Notes under the pieces: generated by a model
The model's input: the letters and a program-made list of their open reading frames with translations, nothing else
Told to the model about the DNA's origin: nothing
The model's database searches: none
IMG/VR virus record: IMGVR_UViG_3300037339_000488
Location: 1-33,059 of that record
Source of the DNA: a virus
Strand: one strand, 5' to 3'
Length of the DNA stretch: 33,059 nt
Shown here: in pieces, positions 1 through 8,136 of the stretch
How positions within the stretch are numbered: the first letter of the stretch is position 1
Layout of the letters: every line of letters begins with the position of its first letter
Made by a program: the position numbers and the translations under genes

Positions 1-10
1 AGGTGTTGAC

Positions 11-1138
11 ATGGCAGCAGGCACGGTAACGGCGACTGAGGAACGGCTGGCGAACGTCCACAAGATCACGTTTGCATGGACGGCAGGGACGGGCGCCGAT
101 GAAGGCACGGCGTCAGGGGTGACGACCTATCCCTACAACGGCGTCCTGTTGCGCGCCGTTACTGTGCCCGGTGGCGCGCCGAACGCGCCCACCGATGATT
201 ATGACATCACGATCACGGACGCGGATGGCATAGACATCGCCAATGGGCAACTGCTGAACCGGGACGAAGCCAATACGGAGTGGCGCACCGCCAGTATGGG
301 GTCGGTAGTTGGGGATGTGCTGACATGCAATGTAACCGCAGCCGGCGCGGCCAAAACGGGGACCTGCATCATCTACATCGGGCTGATGCCGGAGATGGCC
401 GATCCCGTAACAGCTATCGCAGATGCCTTGTACGGAACGACTGGCATCGCGACCTTCCCGGCGGCGGCGGCGGCGGCCAACAATGTGAGCCTGGCGGAGG
501 TGATCCGCTACATCCAGGCCAGCCAGATCGGAACGCTGGCGAATACGGGCGGCACGGCGACGCTGGCGGGCATCCTGGGCGATCCGGCCAATGTTTCGCT
601 GGCGACCACAATCGGCAAGATCACCGGCGCGGCGACTGGGGGGTTGGCGGTGGACGCCAACAACAGTCTGGCCTATCGCGTCGCTGAGATTGAGCGCCAC
701 CTCCACAGTTACGAGAAATGGTTTGGGGTCGCGGGCACGCCGTCGGCGACGCACAAAGCGGATCGCGTCGGGCAGGCCATCGTCGCGTTTCAGGTCGATG
801 GCGGCAACCTGGTTTTCGGGTCGTGGGTGCAAATCCTGGGGACCGATGACACGACCGAGAAATACGACCTGCACAAAATGTTCGTCACCGACGTGCAGGA
901 GACTGCACCCTACTTCATTCAATTGGCCTTCGGTCCGGTGGCGAATGACGCGGTGACGGCTGGTGCGTACACCGAGCTGGTTCTGCGGGTCAACGCGATC
1001 AACTCAGATCGCGTCGAAATTCCGTTGAACACGCGGCGGCAGGCTGCTGGGACGTTGGCCTGGGCGCGCTGTCTGGCGCTCGGCACGAACACCGGCACGC
1101 TGGATTTCTATTTCGGCCTGCATACCTACGAGGGGTAG
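11..1138 (+). CDS. Phage virion structural protein, function unknown
   Basis: This 375-residue protein starts at an ATG preceded by AGGTG. It is rich in Ala, Gly and Thr with many short beta-type stretches, and has no signal peptide or clear membrane segment. The first 125 residues look like a beta-sandwich (pattern ITFAWTAGTG, then DDYDITITDADG). The middle (about 140-225) is Ala/Gly-rich, and the C-terminal third is again beta-rich. It is the first gene of a plus-strand run of virion genes ahead of the connector genes, where decoration, head-fibre or minor structural proteins are often found. I recognise no family. The structural role is inferred from context and composition. Long reading frames on the other strand here are GC-bias shadows. 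Confidence 0.7.
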   Translation: MAAGTVTATEERLANVHKITFAWTAGTGADEGTASGVTTYPYNGVLLRAVTVPGGAPNAPTDDYDITITDADGIDIANGQLLNRDEANTEWRTASMGSVVGDVLTCNVTAAGAAKTGTCIIYIGLMPEMADPVTAIADALYGTTGIATFPAAAAAANNVSLAEVIRYIQASQIGTLANTGGTATLAGILGDPANVSLATTIGKITGAATGGLAVDANNSLAYRVAEIERHLHSYEKWFGVAGTPSATHKADRVGQAIVAFQVDGGNLVFGSWVQILGTDDTTEKYDLHKMFVTDVQETAPYFIQLAFGPVANDAVTAGAYTELVLRVNAINSDRVEIPLNTRRQAAGTLAWARCLALGTNTGTLDFYFGLHTYEG

Positions 1139-1237
1139 ATGCTCATTATCACTGGCGTCGTTGGACTGTTGCTGTTTTGCTGGCTGCTGCTGCTCTTGGC
1201 GGCTGGCAGCCGGGACGATGACGCTGGGCGCGGGTAA
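1139..1237 (+). CDS. Tiny single-pass membrane peptide
   Basis: This 32-residue frame begins directly after the TAG of the upstream gene (TAGATG). Residues 2-22 form one very hydrophobic segment rich in Leu, Ile and Val. A short polar tail with three consecutive aspartates (RDDDAGRG) follows. There is no obvious separate ribosome binding site, so translation would depend on coupling to the upstream gene. Small one-helix proteins are common in phage operons, but nothing here shows the role. It could be chance coding. Confidence 0.4.
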   Translation: MLIITGVVGLLLFCWLLLLLAAGSRDDDAGRG

Positions 1238-1296
1238 CGTGCCACGTACTGAATAGCCGGTCGGGGACGGACGCCCACCGGGTCCCTCCTTTTCAT

Positions 1297-1329
1297 GCCG
1301 GGGGTGGGTGTGGGCCGCCAGCCCCCGGC
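1297..1329 (+). promoter_or_regulatory. Strong hairpin just before a ribosome binding site
   Basis: GCCGGGGG (1297-1304) can pair perfectly with CCCCCGGC (1322-1329) around a 17-base loop. The stem ends one base before AGGGAG (1331-1336), the likely ribosome binding site of the next gene. No T-run follows, so it is not a classic terminator. It could hold the ribosome site open or block it. A weaker GGGAC/GTCCC stem followed by TCCTTTTC lies just upstream at about 1264-1294. Confidence 0.5.
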
Positions 1330-2921
1330 TAGGGAGTTGTCTTATCGCTACTATCGTCGCTGACTCGTCGGGGAATTTCTCCGCAACCGGCACCTGGACG
1401 GGCGACGTTGTGCCCGGCCCGGACGACGTCGCGCAGACCGGCGCGTACACTGTTACGATTGACGGCAACATCACCTGCACGCGCCTCGAAGCTACCTCAA
1501 GCGGCCATTTTGAAGTCACCAGCGGCGGCATCACGGTCAACGCCGACTTTACGATGGCGAGCAGCTATACCACTAACGGCGGTTTTCGTTGTACCCATAC
1601 CACTGGCACCGTGACGCTGAACGGCGCGATTGTGCCGTCAGCGACTACTAACGTGCACGCCGTAGTTAACGCCGCGGCTGGCACGTTGACGCTTACGGGC
1701 TTGGGTGCGCAAGTTGGCGCGAACGCGCTGGTAGTTCGCAATGTTTCTACCGGCACGCTCAACATTACGGCGACCAGCATCACCGGAGGCGCTGGCTCCA
1801 GCGATTATGTTGTCAACAATATTTCGACTGGCGCGCTCAATATAACTGCTGATGTAATCGGCGGTGCGGGAACAGCCGCCAATGCAATCTACAATACTGC
1901 TGGTGGTACAGTTACGTTGACGGGCAACGCGACGGGCGGCGCGGGCAGCACGTCCTGCGGCATTTACAATGCCAGTACTGGCACTATCAATATTTCAGGG
2001 ACGGCCACGGGCGGTAGTGACGCGGGTGCGTATGGCATTATGAATTATTCCACGGGCACGGCGACGTGTGACATGGCGGTTGCCGGTAGCGTCTTGGATT
2101 CTTTTGGCATTTATGGCAGGTTGACCGGAGGCACGACCACCTATAAGCGCATCGGCTCGCAGGCCGACGGCAATAGCGCCATCGGCGGCTTTTGCAAGAT
2201 GGCGTTGGACGCCGATTACAACGTGATCGTCGTCAAGGACGCGGACGGCAACGACGTGAGCATGAGCAACGACTATCCGGCCGTGACTGCCGTCATCAAT
2301 TCCGTGACCTACAATCGCACGACCCTGGTCGGCACATTCGCGATTCCGGCTGAGGCGGATGTCAAGGACGGCGTGCTCTACGGCGCGGCGGGCACGGAGT
2401 TCGAAGGTGAATGGGTGAGCGGTATGACTAATACCCGGTTGATCTTGACGCCGCAGGCGGCTGAATTCCCATCGACCAACTTCCCGCAACTGCTGACGAT
2501 ACACAGCACTGAGCGGCGATTCGTCCTCGCCTACGACGGGGCGACGGCGGAAACCGCCATGTGGACGGCCGTTGTGCCGCAGGGGTGGACGGGCACGGTC
2601 AACGCCGTGATCTCCTACTGCATGTCCTCGGCGACTTCGGGCGGGGTGGCGTTCTCGGTGACCCTGGAGGCGGTTACATCGGCGGATGCGCTGGACCTGG
2701 ACACGGCGACTGGCTACGACACGACCAACACCGGCACGGATGCTGCCGTGCCTGGGACAGCGGGCTACATGGATCAAATCACCATCGCGCTGAGCAATCT
2801 GGACAGCGCGGCGGCCGGGGACCTGCTGCGCATCAGCGTGACGCGGGCGGTGGATAACGCGGCCGACACAGCGACGGGGGACTGCTACGTGCTGGCGGTC
2901 GAAATCAAGGATGCTGTCTGA
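1308..2921 (+). CDS. Beta-rich virion protein, probable fibre or decoration protein
   Basis: The frame from GTG 1308 gives 537 residues. A better ribosome-site position (AGGGAG, seven bases away) points to an ATC codon at 1344, where the protein would begin IATIVADSSGNFSATGTW. The N-terminal half is a run of short repeats of the type STGTLNITATSITGGAGS and TGGAGTAANAIYNTAGG, which suggest a parallel beta-helix or stacked-strand stalk. The C-terminal half (about 290-537) looks like one or two globular beta domains. It contains DADYNVIVVKDADGNDV and ends in a beta sandwich. The stop overlaps the next start (TGATG). Such proteins in a tail operon are usually fibres or surface decorations, but I recognise no specific family. 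Confidence 0.75.
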   Translation: MWAASPRLGSCLIATIVADSSGNFSATGTWTGDVVPGPDDVAQTGAYTVTIDGNITCTRLEATSSGHFEVTSGGITVNADFTMASSYTTNGGFRCTHTTGTVTLNGAIVPSATTNVHAVVNAAAGTLTLTGLGAQVGANALVVRNVSTGTLNITATSITGGAGSSDYVVNNISTGALNITADVIGGAGTAANAIYNTAGGTVTLTGNATGGAGSTSCGIYNASTGTINISGTATGGSDAGAYGIMNYSTGTATCDMAVAGSVLDSFGIYGRLTGGTTTYKRIGSQADGNSAIGGFCKMALDADYNVIVVKDADGNDVSMSNDYPAVTAVINSVTYNRTTLVGTFAIPAEADVKDGVLYGAAGTEFEGEWVSGMTNTRLILTPQAAEFPSTNFPQLLTIHSTERRFVLAYDGATAETAMWTAVVPQGWTGTVNAVISYCMSSATSGGVAFSVTLEAVTSADALDLDTATGYDTTNTGTDAAVPGTAGYMDQITIALSNLDSAAAGDLLRISVTRAVDNAADTATGDCYVLAVEIKDAV

Positions 2922-4774
2922 TGGCTGTTCGGTTTGACGCCACGGGGGACGGACTCTCGCGTACCGCGAGCCTGCCGTCGCGTACGGCGTTCACGGCGAT
3001 GGGCTGGTTCAAGATCACGACTGATCGCAATGACTACTCGGCATTTATTGGCTTAGATGCAGGGGATGCGTCAGGCGCCATCTATCAAACCAAGTCGGAT
3101 GGCACAACCACCAAAATCTACACAAACGGCAATAACGATGGGGCGGTCTTGGTTGTTGGGACCTGGTATCATCTGGCTCTGGTTGGCGACGCGACGAATT
3201 TTCTAGGCTATCTAAACGGTGCACTTGATATAACGGCGGCACAGTGGACGTTTACACCCACGGGACTCTATATTGGCAATGACGCTGGCGACGAGTGGCT
3301 GAACGGCTGCGCGGCCTACGTCAAAATCTGGTCGGCGGCGCTGACGGCGGCAGAAATCCAACAGGAGATGTATGTCATCAGCCCGCGGCGGCTGTTGAAT
3401 CTCTACAGTTGGACGCCGCTGCTGCCGGGGGCGGCGGAGCGGCTGCGGGACTATGGCGGTCTCGGCTACGATTGGACGGCGGGCGGAACGCTGGCTGATG
3501 AGGATGGCCCTCCGGTAAGTTGGGGGGCTCCGGTACGCGTTACGCAATACGTCGTGGCCGGTACGGAGTACAGTTTCTCCGCCACGTTGACGGCGGCGAG
3601 CAGCACGGCGGCAGCGGATGTGTTGATCGCCCGCAGTCTGGCTGCCACGCTGACCGGCGCGAGCAGCACGACAGCGGCGGATGTGTTGATCGCCCGCAGC
3701 CTGGTCGCCACGCTGACCGGCGCGAGCAGCACGGCGGCGGCTGACCTGGCTATCGCCCGCAGCCTGGCGGCGGTGTTGACCGGCGCGAGCAGCACGGCGG
3801 CGGCGGATGTGTTGATCGCCCGCAGCCTGGCTGCCACGCTGACCGGCGCGAGCAGCACGGCGGCGGCGGATGTGTTGATCGCCCGCAGCCTGGTCGCCAC
3901 GCTGACCGGCGCGAGCAGCACGGCGGCGGCGAATGTGTTGATCGCCCGCAGCCTGGCGGCGGTGTTGACCGGGGCTTCAGACACCGCAGCGGCTGACCTG
4001 GCTATCGCCCGCAGCCTGGTGGCGGTGCTGACCGGGGCTTCTGACACCGCAGCAGTGGACCTGGCGGTCGCCCGCAGCCTGGTGGCGGTGCTGACCGGGG
4101 CTTCTGACACCGCAGCAGTGGACCTGGCGGTCGCCCGCAGTCTGATCGCCACGCTGACCGGCGCGAGCACAACCAGCCTGCCGACGCTGAGCATCGCGAC
4201 CCTGGTGCAACTCGTGGCAGTCCTGACGGCGGTCTCCGACACGGCGGCGGTGGATATCGCGGTGGCTCGGAGTTTGGTCGCGACGCTGACGGCGGCCAGC
4301 GGTACGGATCCCGTCGATCTGGCCGTGCTGCGCGAGCTGATCGCCACGCTGACCAGCACAAGCTCGACCAGCCTGCCGGCGCTGGACGTGATGAATCTGA
4401 TCGCGCTGGCGGCGGCGCTGACGGCGGTCTCCGACACGGCCGTGGCTGATCTGGCGGTGGCTCGGAGTTTGGTCGCCACGTTGACGGCGGCCAGCGGTAC
4501 GGACCCCGCCGCCCTGGCGGTGCTGCGTGAGCTGGTGGCGGCACTGAGCAGCGCGAGCGCAACCGATCCCGCCGATCTGGTGGTGCTGCGCGCGCTGGCG
4601 GCCGTGCTGAGCAGCGCGAGCGCCACGTCAACGGCGCTGCTGCCGGTAGATCGCAGTTTGAGCGCCACGTTGACGGCGGTCTCGGCGACGACAAACGCGA
4701 CACTGCTGACAGGCGTGTTGCTTGCGGTACTGTTCCGCGGCATGTTCCGCGGCATGTTCAAAGCGATGAGGTGA
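2921..4774 (+). CDS. LamG-like domain protein with long 21-residue tandem repeat stalk
   Basis: This 617-residue protein starts at an ATG overlapping the previous stop (TGATG). Residues 1-150 match the pattern of a concanavalin/LamG fold (AMGWFKITTD; GTWYHLALVGD; GYLNGALD; IGNDAGDEWLNG; YVKIWSAALTAAEI), a fold used for sugar or surface binding. A linker follows to about residue 218. Then come 18 tandem repeats of mainly 21 residues with consensus LxATLTGASSTAAADVLIARS. The C-terminus is FRGMFRGMFKAMR. The arrangement suggests a binding head on a repetitive stalk, such as a fibre or surface-attached adhesin. The minus strand of the repeat is open for more than 400 codons because of repeat composition; that frame is not a gene. 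Confidence 0.85.
   Translation: MAVRFDATGDGLSRTASLPSRTAFTAMGWFKITTDRNDYSAFIGLDAGDASGAIYQTKSDGTTTKIYTNGNNDGAVLVVGTWYHLALVGDATNFLGYLNGALDITAAQWTFTPTGLYIGNDAGDEWLNGCAAYVKIWSAALTAAEIQQEMYVISPRRLLNLYSWTPLLPGAAERLRDYGGLGYDWTAGGTLADEDGPPVSWGAPVRVTQYVVAGTEYSFSATLTAASSTAAADVLIARSLAATLTGASSTTAADVLIARSLVATLTGASSTAAADLAIARSLAAVLTGASSTAAADVLIARSLAATLTGASSTAAADVLIARSLVATLTGASSTAAANVLIARSLAAVLTGASDTAAADLAIARSLVAVLTGASDTAAVDLAVARSLVAVLTGASDTAAVDLAVARSLIATLTGASTTSLPTLSIATLVQLVAVLTAVSDTAAVDIAVARSLVATLTAASGTDPVDLAVLRELIATLTSTSSTSLPALDVMNLIALAAALTAVSDTAVADLAVARSLVATLTAASGTDPAALAVLRELVAALSSASATDPADLVVLRALAAVLSSASATSTALLPVDRSLSATLTAVSATTNATLLTGVLLAVLFRGMFRGMFKAMR
3575..4720 (+). repeat. 18-copy 63-bp tandem repeat within the fibre gene
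   Basis: Repeats start at 3575, 3638, 3701 and so on every 63 bp. Copies 1-9 (3575-4141) are close to identical at DNA level. Copies 10 (4142) and 13 (4337) are 69 bp. Copies 10-12 and 13-15 form a diverged higher-order triplet. Later copies to about 4720 are degenerate. Near-identical copies mean recent expansion or ongoing homogenisation, and copy number may vary between relatives. The repeat period is a whole number of codons, so length changes stay in frame. Confidence 0.9.
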
Positions 4775-4777
4775 GAC

Positions 4778-5608
4778 ATGGGTAGTTTATCAGATTTCAG
4801 TGAGCTCGAGCTGTTGGATCACGTCTTCAACGCGGCTTACTCGCCCGTGGCGACGGTCTATCTGGCCCTGGCTACTGCCGATCCCACGGATGCGGGCACG
4901 GGGGCCAGCATGAGCGAATGTGCCTCGGCCAACGGCTACACCCGCAAAGCGATCGCTTTTGCGGCGGCGGCGGATCGGGCAATCGCTCAGGACGGCGCGG
5001 TGACTTTTGATGTAGCCTCCGGTTCCTGGGGCGCGCAGGTGTCGCACTGGGCCATCGTGGACAGCGGCACGCATGGCGCAGGAAACATGCTGGCCCATGG
5101 CGTGTTTGTCGAGCAGAAGGTCATCGCCAACGGTAACACGCCATCCGTAGCCAGCGGCGAAGTCGTGATTTCGTTCAGCGCAGGCGAGCTCAGCACCTAT
5201 CTGGCGCACAAGTTGCTGGAATTGATGTTCAAAAACACCGCCTACGCTAAACCCGCCACCTGGGTGGCGTTCGCCACGTCGGCTATCGAGGATACCGATG
5301 ATGGCTCGGCAATGGATGAGGTCTCCACTTCGGGCACGGCATACGCGCGGGTGCAGGTGAATATCAATGGCGGCTCGTCGCCCACCTGGGACCTGGCGGC
5401 CTCCGGCGTCGTGGATAACACGCACGCGGTCACCTTCCCAACGGCAACGGCTTCCTGGGGTACGATCACCTCCGTAGCGATTATGGATTCGACAACCGAG
5501 GACGCGGGCAACGTGCTATTTTACGACAACGCCATTGCTGATCAGGCGGTTGGCACGGGTGATACCTGTTCGTTCGCCATCGGTGCGCTCGACATCGAGA
5601 TGAGCTAA
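4778..5608 (+). CDS. Phage structural protein with tandemly duplicated domain
   Basis: This 276-residue protein starts four bases after the previous stop. It consists of two homologous halves. The first runs SELELLDHVFN, YLALATADPTDAG, MSECASANGYTRKAI, SGSWGAQVSHWAIVDS, GNMLAHG. The second runs HKLLELMFKNTAY, WVAFATSAIEDTDDG, MDEVSTSGTAYARVQV, TASWGTITSVAIMDS, GNVLFYD. The shared pattern (short helix, beta strands, GSWG-x-V-x-x-(W/A)AI-(V/M)-DS) is seen in small phage virion proteins of unknown function near capsid or fibre genes. No catalytic motif is visible. A decoration or head-fibre role is inferred. The stop overlaps the next start (TAATG). Confidence 0.8.
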   Translation: MGSLSDFSELELLDHVFNAAYSPVATVYLALATADPTDAGTGASMSECASANGYTRKAIAFAAAADRAIAQDGAVTFDVASGSWGAQVSHWAIVDSGTHGAGNMLAHGVFVEQKVIANGNTPSVASGEVVISFSAGELSTYLAHKLLELMFKNTAYAKPATWVAFATSAIEDTDDGSAMDEVSTSGTAYARVQVNINGGSSPTWDLAASGVVDNTHAVTFPTATASWGTITSVAIMDSTTEDAGNVLFYDNAIADQAVGTGDTCSFAIGALDIEMS

Positions 5609-6138
5609 TGTACGACCTCACGCAAAACGTCGCCAATGCAATTCCGTTCGTGCTGATCGATACCAGCGGGGTTGAGGTGCCTGGTCTCGGCAACGCGTTC
5701 ACGGTCACGCTCTCGGCGAACGGTGGGGCGTTCGGCGCGAGCGCGGGCACGAAGGCCGAACTGGGCAACGGCTGGTATCGCTACACGGCGACGGCCGGCG
5801 AATGCGCGACAGCAGGGCCGCTGGCGCTGCGGATCACGGCCGCCGGCTGCGCCCAGCAGAACCTGGTCGCTCATGTCGGCGGGGCGGTGGGAGGCAGCAG
5901 CAAGACCTACACTGTGACGGTCGACGGTCTGCCGGCGGCGGGGGTGTATTGCCGGCTCTGCACCGACACGGCGGGCCTGGTCAACGTGGCGGCCGGCACA
6001 TCCAACAGCCTCGGGGTGGTGACGTTTGCGCATGATCTGCCGAGCGGGACGGCGGTCTACATCTTCCCGTCGAAGGCCGGCGTGACCTTCGACTTCGACG
6101 GGGCCGGGCGGATCTATGACAGCGAGGTGATTCCATGA
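5608..6138 (+). CDS. Small beta-sandwich virion protein
   Basis: This 176-residue protein starts at the ATG in the TAATG overlap. It is beta-rich and has two likely domains. Residues 1-90 contain NGWYRYTATAGE, typical of an immunoglobulin-like or carboxypeptidase-regulatory-like fold. Residues 95-176 (KTYTVTVDGLPAAGVYCRLCTD onward) look like a second beta-sandwich. The gene is coupled by ATGA overlap to the head-tail connector gene. It probably decorates the virion or joins fibres to it. I do not recognise a named family. Confidence 0.7.
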   Translation: MYDLTQNVANAIPFVLIDTSGVEVPGLGNAFTVTLSANGGAFGASAGTKAELGNGWYRYTATAGECATAGPLALRITAAGCAQQNLVAHVGGAVGGSSKTYTVTVDGLPAAGVYCRLCTDTAGLVNVAAGTSNSLGVVTFAHDLPSGTAVYIFPSKAGVTFDFDGAGRIYDSEVIP

Positions 6139-6764
6139 GCGACTGGACCGGGGCCGGCACAACGATCACCAGCCCCAGCTCAACTTACGCGACGGTCGCG
6201 GAGTTGAAAACCTGGATCGGAATCAGCGATACGGTCGATGACACACTGCTGGCGACCGTGCTGGCTGAGGCTAGTTTGGAGATTGACAACCATGTCGGCC
6301 GACATTTTTATCAGTCGGCGGCGGGGACCGTCCGTTATTACAAGGCTCGGCGAACCCGCGAGCTGTGGATTGATGACTGCGTGACGCTGACCGCGGTAGC
6401 GACCGACAATGATGGCGATCGCATCTATGAAACGGCCTGGGCTGCGACGGATTACGATTTGTGGCCAGCCAACGCGTCCGCAGACCTGAAGCCGTATATG
6501 AAAGTGCAGGTGGCGCCGAACGGACGTTATAGGTTCCCGGTCGAGTACTTAAACGGTGTGAAACTCACGGGCACCTGGGGGTGGCCCAGCGTACCGGAGC
6601 CGATTAAGCGGGCCTGCATCCTGCGTGCAGCCTGGCTATTCAAGCGCAAGGACTCTCCGCTCGGCATGTCGGGCAACGCTGATTTAGGCTTTATGCGCGT
6701 CGGGCGTTGGGACAGCGATTTTGAAAAACTGCTGGAAATCTATCGACAATTGCTGGTGGGCTGA
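6135..6764 (+). CDS. Head-tail connector (gp6-like adaptor)
   Basis: This 209-residue protein starts in an ATGA overlap. The N-terminal part (about 20-60: YATVAELKTWIGISDTVDD, then a helix LLATVLAEASLEIDNHVGRHF) matches the pattern of gp6/gp15-type adaptors that form a ring below the portal. A beta region (WIDDCVTLTAVATDNDG) and a C-terminal helix (EPIKRACILRAAWLFKRKD) follow. Order and spacing (connector, gp10-like, tail terminator, tail tube) follow the HK97-like siphovirus plan, which supports the call. Confidence 0.85.
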   Translation: MSDWTGAGTTITSPSSTYATVAELKTWIGISDTVDDTLLATVLAEASLEIDNHVGRHFYQSAAGTVRYYKARRTRELWIDDCVTLTAVATDNDGDRIYETAWAATDYDLWPANASADLKPYMKVQVAPNGRYRFPVEYLNGVKLTGTWGWPSVPEPIKRACILRAAWLFKRKDSPLGMSGNADLGFMRVGRWDSDFEKLLEIYRQLLVG

Positions 6765-7255
6765 TGGAGATCATCATTGACGCCGATGGGCTGGATGACG
6801 TGGCAAAGGTGCTCGACCCCAAAGTGGTTGAGGTCGCGCTGATCCTATGGTACGCGCGCGCGACAGAGCATGTCAAGGACACGCTAAAATCGAATGCGCC
6901 GTCCCGCCTGAAGAGTAAAGTGCGCATAATGACAGATGGCTACAAGCCGCCGCACTGGGTGCGCATCTACGTCAAATCGGGGTTGGCACATTTGCTCGAG
7001 GGCGGCACAGGCAGCCAGGGCCGCGGCGGCGGCTTCCAACACAAAGTGCCCTTGCCGTTTCCATCCGTGACGGGCATCATGCGCCAAACGGGGCTGGCGA
7101 AACCGCAAGCATTTCTGGTGGCGCGGGCGATCTTCGAGCAGGGGGGTATCTCGCCGCGGCCGTTCATCCGGCCGACGTATGAGGCGGTGCAGGATCGCAT
7201 CACCCAGATGGCGGATGAGGCAGTCGAGGATGCCTGGAAGGGGGTGACACCGTGA
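6764..7255 (+). CDS. HK97 gp10-like head-tail joining / tail completion protein
   Basis: This 163-residue protein begins at the base overlapping the previous stop. It shows the family pattern: an N-terminal helix, a central LAHLLEGGTG turn, and PRPFIRPTYEAVQDRI in the C-terminal helix. This protein acts at the neck where the head meets the tail. The gene ends in a GTGA overlap with the next gene, so translation is coupled. Confidence 0.85.
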   Translation: MEIIIDADGLDDVAKVLDPKVVEVALILWYARATEHVKDTLKSNAPSRLKSKVRIMTDGYKPPHWVRIYVKSGLAHLLEGGTGSQGRGGGFQHKVPLPFPSVTGIMRQTGLAKPQAFLVARAIFEQGGISPRPFIRPTYEAVQDRITQMADEAVEDAWKGVTP

Positions 7256-7674
7256 CAATACCCACTCTGGACGCGATCTGTCAAGCGGTGCAAGATGTGG
7301 TTGGGGCAGTCACCGGCATTCGCATGGCCCCGGATGTGCCAGCCGAGCAGACGGCGACGGCGGATGTGATGGGCTTTTGCTACCCAGGTTCGGGGCGCTT
7401 CGTGCTGGCGGATGCTGGCGGGCGGGGCTTGGCCGAGCACACGCTGCATCTGATCATTCTGACGCCGCGCCGGCATCTGCGCACGGACTACGCGCGGGTC
7501 ATCGGCCTGGGCGACGCGGTGGCTAAGGCGCTGCTCACCGCCCCCACGCTGGCCGGCACGGTGCTCAACATCGACCGTATCGGCTACACCTTCGGCGGGC
7601 TGGAATGGGGCGGCCAGCAAGAGTTCGGCTGGATGTTCGCGCTTGACGTGACGACAGCAGGCAGCATTACATAA
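7252..7674 (+). CDS. Probable tail terminator protein
   Basis: This 140-residue protein starts at GTG in a GTGA overlap. It is a small alpha/beta protein with DAICQAVQDVVGAVTGIRMAPDV at the N-terminus, a strand HTLHLIILTPRR and a helix VIGLGDAVAKALL. It ends in FGWMFALDVTTAG. This layout and its place between the gp10-like gene and the tail-tube gene fit the lambda gpU/HK97 gp11-type tail terminator that caps the tail tube. Sequence similarity in this family is weak, so position carries much of the weight. Confidence 0.65.
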   Translation: MTIPTLDAICQAVQDVVGAVTGIRMAPDVPAEQTATADVMGFCYPGSGRFVLADAGGRGLAEHTLHLIILTPRRHLRTDYARVIGLGDAVAKALLTAPTLAGTVLNIDRIGYTFGGLEWGGQQEFGWMFALDVTTAGSIT

Positions 7675-7686
7675 CACGGAGGACGT

Positions 7687-8124
7687 ATGGCATACACAGA
7701 ATACACCGGCAAGAGCGGGGCGACGACGATCACCTATGGCGGGGCCTCGGTCCCGACCGGCTGGCGTAAGATCGTCATCACCGAAAAGGGCAGGCCGCTG
7801 ACGGGCCAACTCGACAAGACGAAGGCGGGCGATGCCGCCTATGCGTTCATGGACGATCCGCTCGGCGGCAAGGGATCGCCCTCGGCGTCGGTCAAGGTTG
7901 ACGGCTTCCTGTCAGTGACCGATCATCAGGACACCGGCCTGTTGGCGAGCGCCATAAACGGCACGGGAACCGTCATCGTTCAGAAGGCAACCGGCAAGGA
8001 CAAGTTTACCCTGACGGCGGCGTATTACAATGGCATGGATGTCGGCGCGGCGTTTGCGGACGTGCAACCGTTCAGCGCCACCTTTGTCTTGGCGGCTTCC
8101 ACCGGCGTCTGGTCGGCAAGCTGA
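7687..8124 (+). CDS. Major tail (tube) protein, copy 1
   Basis: This 145-residue beta-rich protein has a GGAGG ribosome site five bases before its ATG. It has the expected position (after the terminator, before the chaperones) and size for a tail-tube subunit. It contains ITEKGRPLTGQLDKTKAGD and DPLGGKGSPSASVKVDGF, matched by ITDVKLTQKGGPEPEGK and DPLGVKGAGTVSLTV in the next gene, so the two are paralogues. One may form the tube shaft and the other a minority ring, or they may alternate. The sequence alone does not decide. Confidence 0.7.
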   Translation: MAYTEYTGKSGATTITYGGASVPTGWRKIVITEKGRPLTGQLDKTKAGDAAYAFMDDPLGGKGSPSASVKVDGFLSVTDHQDTGLLASAINGTGTVIVQKATGKDKFTLTAAYYNGMDVGAAFADVQPFSATFVLAASTGVWSAS

Positions 8125-8136
8125 GGAGCGTAACAC

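Noticed and set aside
3466-4779. Long open frame (437 codons) on the minus strand
   Set aside because: It mirrors the 63-bp repeats of the LamG/fibre gene. The frame is open because of repeat composition. No ribosome site or supporting context.
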